From: Ichthyophonus hoferi
Taxonomy: Eukaryota; Opisthokonta; Ichthyosporea; Ichthyophonida; Ichthyophonidae
DNA length: 64,000 bases
Reading direction: 5' to 3'
Assembly: GCA_002751075.1 (NCBI GenBank)
Contig: NAOQ01000315.1
Span: 3,877-67,876 of the forward strand
Below, piece by piece: positions 12,692-25,360 of the stretch (positions are counted from its first letter, which is position 1; each line of letters starts with the position of its first letter). Under the pieces are notes generated by a model that made no database searches, was not told where the DNA came from, and was given only the letters and a program-made list of their open reading frames with translations. The position numbers were made by a program, and so were the translations under genes.

Positions 12692-15600
12692 TTATGTAGG
12701 GACAATTCGTTTGACCTGCCAAGATACCTTCTTATTGGTCATGATGTGGATCACCTGGGAAAAAATAATGTTAAATTCAAACTCTAAAGTTATAGTATAC
12801 AATTGGCGTATTTGTTTGAATATATGCAAATTATCACTTATAAAATAGAAGTTTACGTTTTGAGTCTCGAACTTGGTTATTCTAAGCTGGACAATCATGG
12901 TTACTTATATATACGCATATACTAACGAATACATAGCAACCATGGCATGTAACTGTGCAAATCCTGCTTAAGACACAGATAGAGAATAATGCCCTAAAAG
13001 CCCATAGTCAATCAAACATCATAACACAACAAAACATAGCATAGTTAATTTTATTATATTGTAACATACCAGTTCCCGTATATTCCAATTAGTTTTTTTA
13101 GCTGTTAAACCTTTGTCACCAGAACATAGAACCACAGAATCAAATTTACCGGATAAACATATAAAGAAATAGTACTAACAACCATTCAAAAAAAAATAAA
13201 AAATCCAAAATGTCGTACAGTTATCCGAGTATTCCAAAATATTCTACTGTATATTATAAAGCACCCACCTGTCCATGCATAACCCTGTCAGCCTTCTTTC
13301 CTACATGGATCTTTCCCCCAGGCAATAGGATTTCACATCTGACGTAATCACCGTCTACGAAATTGTATGGGGTCTTCTTAATCACGTCATAGAGAGTTTC
13401 AATAGTACTGAGAGGATAAATGTGGTTAGGTATAGTATATAACTATATATATAGACAGAGGAAGACCTTATTTATCCCTTTGCGTCTAGATTTATATATC
13501 TAAAACATACCTTCCAGGCTTTAATAGAATGCAATCGTCTAGCACTCCGCCATTCACCAGTTGTCTCTGATAGGCTAAGAACGCACCACAGGTCTCCACG
13601 CTGCAGACAGGGAACGATAGGATTGGCGCACGAAGAGACACTGCGAAGGTGATGGCTATAAAAGGAATTATTAGTTAAAACTTTTAATTAAACATATTAT
13701 TGCCTATTGGCCCGTATTAATTTGATCAGGTTATATCCTTTCTAATAGGAGAGTGTCGCATTAGGAAGAACAAAACCACTCTTGCATGGAGAGAAGTCTA
13801 GATACGGAGCGTCCTGTATAGACATGGGTGTATGTATATAGGCGTATAGAGATATATACAATGTTATTACATCAAATAAAACAACACTGCAGCGAACCGT
13901 ACCTTCTTGTACACCAGTAGTCCCACCCAGTCGGTCCATTGATTTGGTAATCATCGCTATCTGTATACCAATATGTACACGTCAACTAGACATTATAAGT
14001 CGTATGGCATAGTAGACCCTATAGAGCCTACGCTATAAATACGACACCTATTATATATGTAATATATGGTAGATAAACCTATGCACATATACGCGTTCGT
14101 ATTTCTACATAATTAGGCTAGTATACACTTACATGGGGACGTAAAATCGAAGCGGATAATTTTTTGTCATTTGTCTAAATTGACGCTACTACTCAATTAA
14201 CAAACATTGATGACTTATATACATACGTATGTACATATATTCGTGTATATAGACATATTCCATACTTGCATACCTATATTTTCTATATTCAAAGGTATAT
14301 TTATAAACCCCACACAACGACATTTACTTACTAATATATATGTCAATACTAAAGAGGTGAGTCTATCTATGGGTATACACATTGCTTTGCATGGTTTATT
14401 AAATATAGCCATACATATGAAGGGGGAAAAAAAAAAGCACTTTTATCTGGAAAAAGAAACAAATAAAATGAACTATACGTGGTTGGATTGGAATTTGACA
14501 ACTGATGGCATGTAGCTATTGTACCTATATTTACATATACACATATACCTTACCTCATCTCTGTGCTTGGCTGTGGCTTTATCAGACGCGATCAGTGTAC
14601 CATCTGCAGCCCTATTAGCCCATCCATCTCTGACCAACTGGTGAAGGCTAGAAGCACTACGTGCACTTACACGCATGGTAGCCTCAGAGGCAAATAAATT
14701 TTCGATTTTCTAAAAATAGATATATAAGGAGGAGATAGTACAAAATAATTGATGGGTTAAAAGATAGCAAATTAACAATTAATTTAAGATCAAGTAATGA
14801 CCAATAAAAACTGGCATTAACAGATTAAACATATATCTAACAATTTCACCACTAGGTATGTTATATAATAATAATAATCATACTTGCAGGTAATTACAAT
14901 TAGCCAGACAGTCAATAATGGCTAAACAAAACCATACATGCTTATCTATTTATCTATCTATATATATAATTATTTATACACAATTTTTCTAAGAGAAAAA
15001 GAATATATAGAGAGGAAGTTGAAGGTGAAAAAAGAAACCTATCTATTTATAGCTACCCAATGACAAAAATCCTACTTCGGCTAATTGGGGCGCTGAATCC
15101 ATGTCCATTTTATTCAGTGCCAACATAATAGGAAATCGCACGCATAAGAAATTTGCCACAATCTTATGCAGCATTAACGTTCTCTCTCCTCGCTTCCAAA
15201 ACCGCAAGGCATCAAGATTCGTCGGGTCAAGCCCGGCCCGTTGGACCGCAGCAGAAGTAGTAGCATTGGTAGCCCGATAGCCCGTGAACATCTATAGTTG
15301 GAAGAGTGGCATTGCATATGTTAGTACGTTAAGATCAGAGGGGACAATTGGATCTGATTGTACAGTATAGGATAGGATGGGATAGGATAGGATAGGATAG
15401 TAGGATAGTATAAGATAGTATAGTACAGTATATATTTACACTGAATAACTACAAGTAATTTAGAATAGTATGATCGGATTACTTATTTAGACCTATTATG
15501 GTCGCACATTAATATATAACAAATTATATCAAACCCTGATCAGTGCATATGAATCTATAGAGGCTTAAATAACAATACTATAAATAGGCATCCCCGTAGA

Positions 15601-16306
15601 TGACAAAGACCCAATAACAGAAAAAGAACAAAAGGAAATGTAGCCAAAACAAAATGTAAATATCATAAGATGTCACTATGGTTACCACGTGTTCGTTAGT
15701 CTATAATGCAATAGAATGTAGTATAATGTGATATAATACAATGCAACATAATCCAACTTAACATGGTATCATATAGTCCAATATAATATAATATACTATA
15801 GTATAACTTAGCCCAATGCAATACAATGCATAAACAATAAAAAACCATATAATACAATATAATATAATATACTACAACATATTACAACACAACAAAATAA
15901 AGTATACTACAATAATATATGCTGTACTATATTATATTATATTATAACAATAAAATAACATTTACCACAACACAGTATACTATACTATACTACAATACAC
16001 TATTGTATAATACAGCATAGCTATCATGATATGTAATAGCCTACCTCAAGCAACTTCTCAGGTCGACGTTGGATACAATACCACTTGGCCTTGACATTAT
16101 TGTAGATCCATCTGAGATATGATTGGTCAATATAAAATCACATCCACATATACCAGATCTTTATACTATATATATATATATATATATATATATTCACCCT
16201 ATCATCTACATCCTCACTCTCCTCTGCCAATTAATATTAGTAACTTGTCCATCCCTGCTATGAACGGATAAGCATTCAAGATATATATACGTACATACAT
16301 ACAAAT

Positions 16307-16339
<33 letters not shown>

Positions 16340-19300
16340 CCTATGAATTTCTTCCCGCACCCAATTAATATCGCTTGCAGGATCTCCTGCACCCTCCTCC
16401 ACGGCACCACCTTCTTTATCAGTAGTTCCGGATACATCAACCACGTGGATAAGCACATCTGATTGGTACATACTATTAGTTATCTAACCTTCTTTAGGTG
16501 TATGCATTCAAAACGTTATATATATATATATATATAAAGTATCTGACATATTCGTTATGTAGATCAATCCATATCATATCAGGAGAGAAGGGTAGATGGG
16601 GACCTCACTCCGTTTGCAGATAACATATACCATACCTATAGGTATGTATGCATATATGTATGTATGTATGTATGTATTTAAGTATGTCTTTATGTATGTA
16701 TGTATTCAAGTATGTATGTATGTATGTATGTATGTATGTATGTATGTATGTATGTATGTATGTATGTATGTATGTATGTATGTNNNNNNNNNNNNNNNNN
16801 NNNNNNNNNNNNNNNNNNNNNNNNNNNNNNNNNNNNNNNNNNNNNNNNNNNNNNNNNNNNNNNNNNNNNNNNNNNNNNNNNNNNNNNNNNNNNNNNNNNN
16901 NNNNNNNNNNNNNNNNNNNNNNNNNNNNNNNNNNNNNNNNNNNNNNNNNNNNNNNNNNNNNNNNNNNNNNNNNNNNNNNNNNNNNNNNNNNNNNNNNNNN
17001 NNNNNNNNNNNNNNNNNNNNNNNNNNNNNNNNNNNNNNNNNNNNNNNNNNNNNNNNNNNNNNNNNNNNNNNNNNNNNNNNNNNNNNNNNNNNNNNNNNNN
17101 NNNNNNNNNNNNNNNNNNNNNNNNNNNNNNNNNNNNNNNNNNNNNNNNNNNNNNNNNNNNNNNNNNNNNNNNNNNNNNNNNNNNNNNNNNNNNNNNNNNN
17201 NNNNNNNNNNNNNNNNNNNNNNNNNNNNNNNNNNNNNNNNNNNNNNNNNNNNNNNNNNNNNNNNNNNNNNNNNNNNNNNNNNNNNNNNNNNNNNNNNNNN
17301 NNNNNNNNNNNNNNNNNNNNNNNNNNNNNNNNNNNNNNNNNNNNNNNNNNNNNNNNNNNNNGTATGTATGTATGTATGTATGTATGTATGTATGTATGTA
17401 TGTGTATGTATGTATGTATGTATGTATGTATGCATGTATATATATATATATGTATGTATAGTCATACACAGAAAGACAAACAAACAAACAAACAACCAAA
17501 TAAAAAAACAACTTAGCCAACCAACACCTATATATATCGTACCTGCATCACATAGGTCGTCTAAGAATTTGTTGCCTTTTCCTCGCCCCTGAGAGACTAA
17601 GTACCTTAATAGACCAACTAATATATATATATATTATAGTAATATACATACACTACAATATAAAATATACATTATATAGTATAACATATATATATTATAT
17701 CGTATAACATACATACACTATATAATACAATATATATAGTATAACATACATACGTTATATAATATAGCATACATATATTCTATAGTATAACATACACATA
17801 TTATATATATATATATAAGTGACATTATGTTCGACTTTCACTCTCTCTTGTTATTGTATGTGTGTATATGGCTGTATACGTATATCTGTTTATAGTTACT
17901 CACTTGATAAGCGCCGGGAACCAATCCAGCCACATCTTTGACGTTGACTGGCATGACTCTTTCCTTATGGAGACATGATCTATGATTGGGGGTTGTGAAT
18001 ATCCAATCATACATACTTATGAACACACCAACCTATATATATATAACCACTAGAACCAGTCTATTGCATATACACATATACGTCATATCTACGTCATATA
18101 TACGTACGTAACACCCAGCTGTGTGCAGGGACAAGGGGCGATAAAATGGCCTACACCTATATTAGGATCTATGGTAGTGAAAGGGAAGGCAGCCACCTTG
18201 GCTTCTTCTTTCACAGAGGGCGGTAGGGTTAGTGCGTTGAACAGTGTAGATTTTCCAGCCGAAGGCTTGCCTACTAGGCCTACTGTGTAGTCCCATCTAT
18301 AGGTATAGACGTGGTGAACGCGGTAAAAAAAGTAAGTATACGAGTATTCGTAGGTCGTAGTTGGTCTTACAATGCTCATTCATGCTTATATATCAACAGT
18401 TGCATTAAAGAAATAAAGGTATATATATATGAATGTGTATGAGTGATTATACATGTGCACTAATACGATGAGACAAAGAAAAAGAAAAAAGGTACACTGG
18501 AAATTGGTTAAACTCAACCAATCATTTAAACTATTCATGTGATTCTAATTGGTCAAATGACTTTACAAATTATTTAGGCATCCTTAACGTTAGGTTAATT
18601 AAATCTTTATGAAGTCACTAATGAACATACTAATTGGCTAAACACTCAGTTTATAGACGAAATCACTGTTCTCCGTCTATGATTCGTTCGTTCATTAACC
18701 ATTTAATTAAAACGCCTTTAGCTTTATAAATAGTATATCATTGGCATCAGAACATGACAAAACAGAAGATAACCAATAGCAATGTAGCAGACGCCTACCT
18801 TCCCTTGGCAGTTGGGTCTATATAAGGCCCCAGAGTTTTTCTATTGGCCAGGGCTTCGGCGGTTGCCGTAGCAACCAGGGCCGAATCATCAAAGTTCTCA
18901 TCATCACTTAGCTCACCATCCTCATCATCGTCATTACTGGGTTTACTTTCAAAATCATTGGACAGATATTCCAATGCGGCTGTGAAGGTAATTACTCAAC
19001 CAATTAGTTATGTGTTTATATTTTTAAAAAAAGTTCAAAAAAAGAATAAAATAATAATACAAGAGACTGATTGGTCTATTTTAATTTTAATTTATAGTTT
19101 CTGTATTCTGTCTGAGTCTTATCTAGAAAGATCAGCCAATATATCATTACATTTAATAATGAAATGACCTATAAAGTCTCTGATTGTTTATTCATGATTG
19201 AAAAATTCAACAATCGATGATAAAATTTGACAGGAGATGATTGAGTAAAATGAATGAGAATATGATATATTATAACAATGTCCAATCGTTTATATAAAGG

Positions 19301-22300
19301 GCTGGCTGGGGCTTGCCCTTCTACTAAGAATATCGCAATGTTCACCTTTCACTGCTTTTGTTGTGGCTAAAGAATTCTTTCATAAGTCACAATGACGTCA
19401 CAATGACCAGGTTTACAGAAATAATCAACAACTTATAATAGACCACCAACATGAATGACTATCAGTTTCATCAAAACTGACTGAAAATAATATATATTGG
19501 AGCCACCTAAAAATGTCCAAATATGATGCTAATATACAAAGCAACAATGTTCTAGCTATTATAACGCGTGGTCGAATTATTAGATAAAGGGCATAGTGAT
19601 CATTTTAACATAGTATAAAGTCATAAAACAATTGGAGGGAAATGAATCACATATGTAATTGCTGAATAATCATCGATATTTATACATAAATAAATAATAT
19701 AACGAAAAGAAAAGAGGCTGATATTCCATTGGGTACAATTATAAAACAATCAGTCAAGTGGATATAGAAAACACATAAATCAATTAAGAAGACAAAAACG
19801 AATGATAGGCCAATAAATCGATTAAACCATACTATTGGCATGTTATCATCGCTATATATTCCAAATAGTACAACGTAACATACATAATCGACATCACACA
19901 AAAGGAAGATCGCCGATGGCAGCAGATACAGAAGGAGCATACAGCTTTTCATAAACATCTATTGCTATACTATATTATCTTATATTATATTATATTATAT
20001 TATACTGTACTGTACTTACTATATTATATTATTATACTATCTAGCAATAGTTATATATATATAGAACAACAGCCTCACCAGACACTAATGAAAACACCAT
20101 AGGCTCTCCCTGGAGCTCTTCAATCTGTCCATACAGATGAGCCGACAGTGCTTGATGTAACTCCTTTCCCAGCACCTTCTGGCCCTGAACATTCATAATA
20201 GGTGGAGTTGTAGAAGGGTAGCCAGGAGGTAACTTAAAGGAAATTGCAAGGCTTGGGGCTAGATAGTCTGGGGTGTCTTGGGCAGCTGGGAAAGAAAGAA
20301 TGTATGTATGTATGAGCCAGATTAAAAGTATTTAGCTTGGCATTTTAACCGAACATTCGTTTTCTTTATAACCGCAATTTTTGGTTTTTTAATTGGAAAA
20401 TAATGATTGACTTGTAAAGATTTTAACTCTTGCGGGCCAATTAGAATAGATATTTTTGTGTGGAAACATGACACTGTAGGATTAGCAATTGCTTAAAAAT
20501 ATGTTCAAAATAACCTATCACAATTAATCGGTAATTGTATAGTTCACATTGGGTTGCAACTCAATTCGATTCAATCAGATTATGCAAGAAAAAAAGGAAT
20601 AAGAACAATTATAACCAAAATTATGTAATTAATAATCTGTGAATAGATTAGCATTGATCGTATAGAAATAACTTCAACCATCAATCCAACGAAATGTGAA
20701 ATAGTAGGCATACACGCTGAATTTTGTACACAAAAGGTTAAGTGTAGATATGGGTAAGTAGGAAATATTTGTACACAAAATATTAAAAAATTCCACACAT
20801 ATATAAAATGAAATAGCCAATGAAAACGGATTATCAGGAGTCACAAGATGGAAGGAAAAAGAAAACTACAAATACTAAATAGGTCATGACTGTGCCTAGA
20901 ATGTCAATGCCAATGCATTAGGATAATATTTTCAGTGTGGTGAGGGGATAGTCACATTCATAAATAAGATATTCGCATAATATTTAATTATCCAATGAAT
21001 TTTCATACTAACTATAAAAAAAGTATAATATATATTATGAATGGCCTGCACCAATATAATAGGTTGTGGATTCAACCAATCAATCTGAAGGTGCTACATG
21101 ATCTATACATACCAATCTTTGATGCCAGCACTGGTATTTGAGAGGGATCCAATCGAATGGAGAAGGTAGGAGGGTTACGGACACTTAATTTATAATCCTA
21201 GCAAAAGAATATACAGAGGTTAGAAACATTGACCTGGCCAGTAATTAAACATTAACTCCGGGTCGGGTCACTGACTCGAATTATTGTAATTATGTATCAT
21301 CTTTACTTTTTGATATCGGTTGACCCGAAATAACAGTATTTTATAATGTAATACATAATCTATAAGTATAAATAGAAAAAGGAATACAAATACAAATAAA
21401 AGTAAAAATCTGCACATGCACATAAATACACTGACCTCTCCGTATATAGACTCTAATACTTCCAACTCTTCTGATTGGTCAGATTCCTCCTGAGGATCAA
21501 CAGCACCTGCAGTTAAACAGAGATGAAAAGTAGCCAGCCATATATATATTAGTTTTGGCTTTAGTTTAAACTTGTATATACATATGTGTAAATGTTTAGG
21601 CAGTCATCTTTTTCTTATTCTTACATATTTTTATCTATCTATGTTTATATATGTGGTGATGGATGTACAAGATAATATCTTATACAATAAAAGCAACCCT
21701 TCTTTAGCAGGAGATATAACTATAAAAGGTTTTGATTAAGAAGAAGCAAAAAAATTACAGTGGAAACTATTAGAGTTAGAGATATTATAAGATAATCCTG
21801 AATAATAAAAGCTAAATATAACAAGATGGTAAAACAATTACTAACATTTAGATTGGAGTTACCTTTAAGGATACCTTAATCTACATTTCAAAAAAGTTTC
21901 AAAACATGCCTTTGCATTAAATCACTATCAAGCACTGACACTTACCATCTTGATCCACTGCATTTGATTGGGCAATTGTCTTGAAAAAGTCTAGCATTTT
22001 CTCAGTTTCAGACGCTCTCTGAGGCACAATGTGACCCTATGATTGAATGAAAAATAATCAGACATCGATGCATACGTTAATTTCTAGTAATAATAATACT
22101 AATCATAAAAATAAAAATAACAGCAAAAATAATTATCATAATAGAAATAATAACAATAAATAATATATATACATATCCATATACACATATATATTCCTTT
22201 TTCTATTTCTCCCTCCCCAAATGCCTACCTGTGAGTGGATAACAACCACGGGGTCATTGAAATGATTGGCCAATTCTATACTGTTGACACAAATCATATC

Positions 22301-25300
22301 AGTAATATAAATAAAATATGGGCTTATACATGTGCGATTATAAAATGATCTATATACATCTAGATACATATAAGCAATTCAATATAATAGATGTTGTCAA
22401 ATACAGCTATATACAAAACATAAGCAAAGTAAATATGGTTTTAATTATCTAATTAATGAATATTGCATTTTGAAGTATACTATATATATATATATATATA
22501 TATTTGCTATATTTAAAAATTATAAAAAGGTTCTGTCCGAGACAGATTGGGGACTCTTAAATATGTAGTAATACCGAATAAAGGCTATAGAGTTATTATC
22601 CTAAATTCTCTGCTTGCAATAGTCAGCTACACCCCATCCAACATGGGTGATATAATTGCTATACAGATTAACATCAGCAGAGTGGTTCTCTTGTATTCAC
22701 CACATATACTGCGTATGTATATAATATATAGTAGTGTATGCATATAGTGTATAATAGTGCATCCCATATGTCTTCTCTTTCTACCAGCCAATCATGAGGT
22801 TGATTACCGGAATGTGAGTGCCTCACCTATCTAACTTTCAATCACATCACGCTTTCTACTTAATATGAGACTTAAACCAATCAGAACGAACTAATACAAT
22901 TAATCTGTAATGGATTTGTGCTCACCAAATCCAGACAGAAACCGCTGGCGTAAACATTTATCCATTTATGATCTAAGCTGATAAAAAAAATCTTTTGACG
23001 TCATAGCTACCTTATATGGTAACCAAAATATATGTTCACTCTCATAGAAAAATGTATATAAGCACATAAATACACGTATAAGTGTACGTATGCAGGTATA
23101 ATAGTATCTAATGTAAAAATACTTATACATATACATATTATATATATACCTCGACTCCACGGACACTGCGTCATCAGCCTGACCTATTACATGCAGGGAG
23201 GGTAGATCTATGTTAGAAGATCCCGCCATTCCAGGAGGGCTGTATGCACCAATGCACACCACAAATTTCAAATTTTCAAGGTTTGCCCGAAATTTGTCTT
23301 GGGCTAGCCAGCCAGATAGACACCCCCCCTGGGAAAATCCTAAAATTCCATCCAATGGGCCGTGTTTTTTCCAATAAGCCTGGACGGAATTAGGGTAGGT
23401 GCAAATAGTTAGTGTTTAAATTAATCAATTACTTACGAATGGTCCAGAAAAAACTTTTGTTAAATTAATTAATTAACAATCAGATTACCAAGTAGTTTAC
23501 ATATTGTTATGTATAGCTACATATATTACATAGGTAAAAAACGGTTATGGACAAGTTAATTAAATTAATTACTTACTTAAGAATGAACCAGTAATAAACC
23601 CAGATTTATTAATTAATTAACAATCAGATTGTCACGTAATATATATATAGATATATATGGTATGCTATATTTAGGAAGTATAAAAGGGGTTTTTCTGTGT
23701 AGTTATAATGAATAGAGGTTTTTTGCCTTTATTTAGCTCTCTGCTTGCAATAGCATTTGTCGTCCATAATGGGTAATATAAAACCTACAACAAAACCACA
23801 GTGAGAGAATAACTGCACAGGCTGGAAACAAAAATTAAGTTTGCCATTTCATTGCTCAGGCAATTTTGAATTTTTAATCTTTAATGTATTTAATTGTCGA
23901 AAACTATGCTTTTATATGCCACAAAGCGGTAAGTTATGCCTTCTTGTGCAAATAATCGTGAACTGGTGGCGAATTATTAAGATTCGATGAACCTATCGGA
24001 GTTAATTATTAAGTAATTAAAAAATATAAATATGCGATCATATCTGGAACAGATTTAAGAATCGACCTATCAATGACCAGCATTAGGTAGATGTAGACTG
24101 TATTGGCTGAACATAGAGGTTAATCAAAAAAAACTTCTGGCCAATTAGACAACGATAGTATAAGGCTGAGCAACTATATATAGATGTATAAATATATACA
24201 TATGTATGTATATTTACAAATAACGCGTGCTTATATGTTATATTGGAATCTGTAAGTATATATTTACGCATAGACATACACACACATACATATATATGTG
24301 ATATGAAATTTAAAAATCCACGCACCTTGACCACCTTTACTGCTTCACTAAGTCCTTCGTCGTTGTCACCCTTCCACCATCCACGTGTTGGTACCTATAT
24401 ATAGAGATATATTTAATAGTTATGGAGGATCAATAGGAAAAGAGAAAGGTATATTTAAAATTTATAACAAGCCAATAGAGAGTAAAAAACAATTCTTGAA
24501 CTATTATCATAGAGAACAAATAGAAAGAAAAATGCGGAAACTAGACCATACAAATATTTTCCCTTACATACATCTATTATACAGGAGGTATATTATATGC
24601 ACGGGTATATAGTATATAGTATAGTGTCAAGATTAACAATAGTGCCAGATAGACAGAGAAGGTGTAATCGCACACTGCTCTCATCACATATTGTCCCGCA
24701 AACACATGTCAAATCATGCCATAACTAATAAATATATCTTATATATATAAATATATATGTATATATATGCATACACACATAATTACATTTATATATACCT
24801 CTTTTATATTAACTGTATCTCTTTATAATGATATGTCTTTTTATTTTATCTTAGCCAATACTAACCTGCTGACCTTCCTCCAATGGTAGCTCACACGGTG
24901 CGTCCACATATATAAACTCCACTACATCTTGACATTTCTTAGCTAAGGTCTGTGAGTCGTTAGTTAAATATAAGACTATGACTGCTTAGAGATCAGAGGT
25001 TTCTGTGTATTTATTATATATGTGCAGACAATCCTACAGTCACCTCAACTTACACATACTATCACTAGTAATTCCCCAAGGTGCACAATATAAACCAACC
25101 AATACAACATACATGATTATATATTATTACTCTACAGTCTAAAACTTTACCTTACATACCAATTCATAGACATATACCTAATTACCTATCTGTCTATCAC
25201 TAATAGATATATCATATCTCAATCATCAGTCACCTAAGTTATTCAGAACAACACAAACCAACAACATGCATAGCTTTACCTTTATTCTACCAGTAAACAG

Positions 25301-25360
25301 CTCTCCTGTCTGTCTATTCCCATGCAGGCACAAAACCCGCAGCCTTTTGTCCGTGTTCAT
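12692..25360 (-). CDS. FSH serine hydrolase - RWD - YGR210C-type Obg GTPase (TGS) fusion
   Basis: Twenty-one exons (minus order): 25360-25280, 24949-24866, 24394-24326, 23379-23150, 22280-22229, 22036-21946, 21506-21436, 21197-21113, 20285-20079, 18979-18799, 18296-18108, 17979-17904, 17588-17543, 16458-16341, 16111-16045, 15291-15076, 14709-14554, 13960-13903, 13655-13511, 13407-13269, 12754-12692. They total 2,424 bases, 807 codons plus TAA, and every intron is GT-AG with matching phase. Residues 1-202 are an FSH1/OVCA2-type hydrolase, about 203-330 an RWD domain, 331-383 an acidic linker, 384-807 an Obg-like GTPase ending in a TGS domain. The start is the ATG at 25360, just before the hydrolase's first strand ([15 protein letters not shown]). 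No start codon is compatible with a separate GTPase gene. The 17542-16459 intron holds an assembly gap, so an exon hidden there cannot be excluded, but flanking exons join in frame as G|AT. Likely cytosolic: no signal peptide. Function of the whole is inferred. Confidence 0.88.
15360..15440. repeat. GATAG-type short tandem repeat in an intron
   Basis: Degenerate GATAGGATAG and TAGTATAG units inside the intron 15292-16044 of the fusion gene. Confidence 0.8.
15690..16020. repeat. Degenerate ATAATACAATATA-type low-complexity tract in an intron
   Basis: About 330 bases of imperfect five-base-step repeats (AATAC, AATAT, ACTAT) in the same intron as the GATAG run. It is a slippage-type tract with no coding content. 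Confidence 0.75.
16640..17460. repeat. (TATG)n microsatellite with assembly gap
   Basis: Perfect TATG repeats run into a 578-base block of N at 16784-17361 and continue on the other side, ending in (TA)n. The tract lies wholly in the fusion gene's intron between exons 13 and 14. The open frames through it are artefacts of the repeat. Its true length is unknown. Confidence 0.95.
18799..21506 (-). other. Domain 2 of the fusion: RWDD1/Gir2-like RWD domain and acidic linker
   Basis: Four exons, residues 203-383. Family landmarks are [12 protein letters not shown] at the start, [13 protein letters not shown] in the first strands, [13 protein letters not shown] (the YP...PP element typical of RWD) and [18 protein letters not shown] in the last helix. 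The NPPTF and MVFSLVSA...L blocks resemble RWDD1 (DFRP2) more than the GCN2 or RNF-type RWD domains, as far as memory allows. An Asp/Glu-rich linker ([18 protein letters not shown], about residues 338-355) follows, which Gir2-type proteins also carry. It joins the GTPase through KGR|WDYT, the Arg codon being split by the intron. Confidence 0.85.
22500..22660 (+). repeat. Interspersed repeat family B, copy 1
   Basis: Shares, in order, AAAAGGTTCTGTC, AGACAGATT, GACTCTT, GGCTAT, TATCCTAAATTCTCTGCTTG, CAATAGTC, GCTAC and CATGGGTGATAT with 57110-57300, and the second half with 23690-23790 and 60160-60290. It lies in an intron of the fusion gene and has no coding capacity of its own that I can support. 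It may be a MITE or a SINE-like element. Ends were not resolved. Confidence 0.55.
23690..23790 (+). repeat. Interspersed repeat family B, copy 2 (partial)
   Basis: A poorer match: TATAAAAGGGGTTTTTCTGT, then TAGCTCTCTGCTTGCAATAG and CATAATGGGTAATAT. It lies in another intron of the same gene, 1.1 kb from copy 1. Confidence 0.4.

Larger units (their letters stand above)
12692..18296 (-). other. Domain 3 of the fusion: YGR210C-type Obg-like GTPase with TGS
   Basis: Eleven exons, residues 384-807. G1 is [12 protein letters not shown] (residues 390-401), in which Lys replaces the Leu or Tyr of the YchF/OLA1 and DRG groups, as in the YGR210C group. The switch I-side FPFTTIDPN follows, then DVAGLVPGA (G3, Asp462), [21 protein letters not shown], and LALNKMD (G4, Asn609-Asp612). 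A helical insert ([17 protein letters not shown]) sits between G3 and G4. The C-terminal TGS domain ([24 protein letters not shown]-like strand, [19 protein letters not shown]) is complete. All GTP-binding residues look intact. Members of this group are poorly characterised but are placed in ribosome or tRNA-related GTPases. Confidence 0.9.
21946..25360 (-). other. Domain 1 of the fusion: FSH1/OVCA2 serine hydrolase
   Basis: Six exons, residues 1-202. The order matches the FSH family: opening strand [17 protein letters not shown], then [11 protein letters not shown], a Trp pair ([11 protein letters not shown]), the nucleophile elbow GILGFSQGG with Ser94, the acid strand [12 protein letters not shown] with Asp147, and GHIVP with His174. 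All three catalytic positions are present, so an active esterase/thioesterase-like enzyme is expected. Substrates of this family are mostly unknown. In fission yeast an FSH domain is fused to dihydrofolate reductase, so the family is known to fuse. The usual family length is about 200-240 aa, so this is a whole domain. Confidence 0.88.

Noticed and set aside
16596-17592. Long open frames of about 250-310 codons across the (TATG)n tract on both strands
   Set aside because: They consist of the microsatellite and of N and lie inside an intron of the fusion gene.
18362-18379. ATG at 18379 (MSI, then a GTAAGA donor) as the start of a separate GTPase gene
   Set aside because: Neither this ATG nor the overlapping one at 18383 reaches the P-loop exon at 18296 in the right phase, while the upstream RWD exon does.
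14550-25360. CATA/TATG microsatellites as a transcription-oriented signal
   Set aside because: They looked sense-oriented at first, but antisense examples exist in the same gene (near 16290 and 24290).
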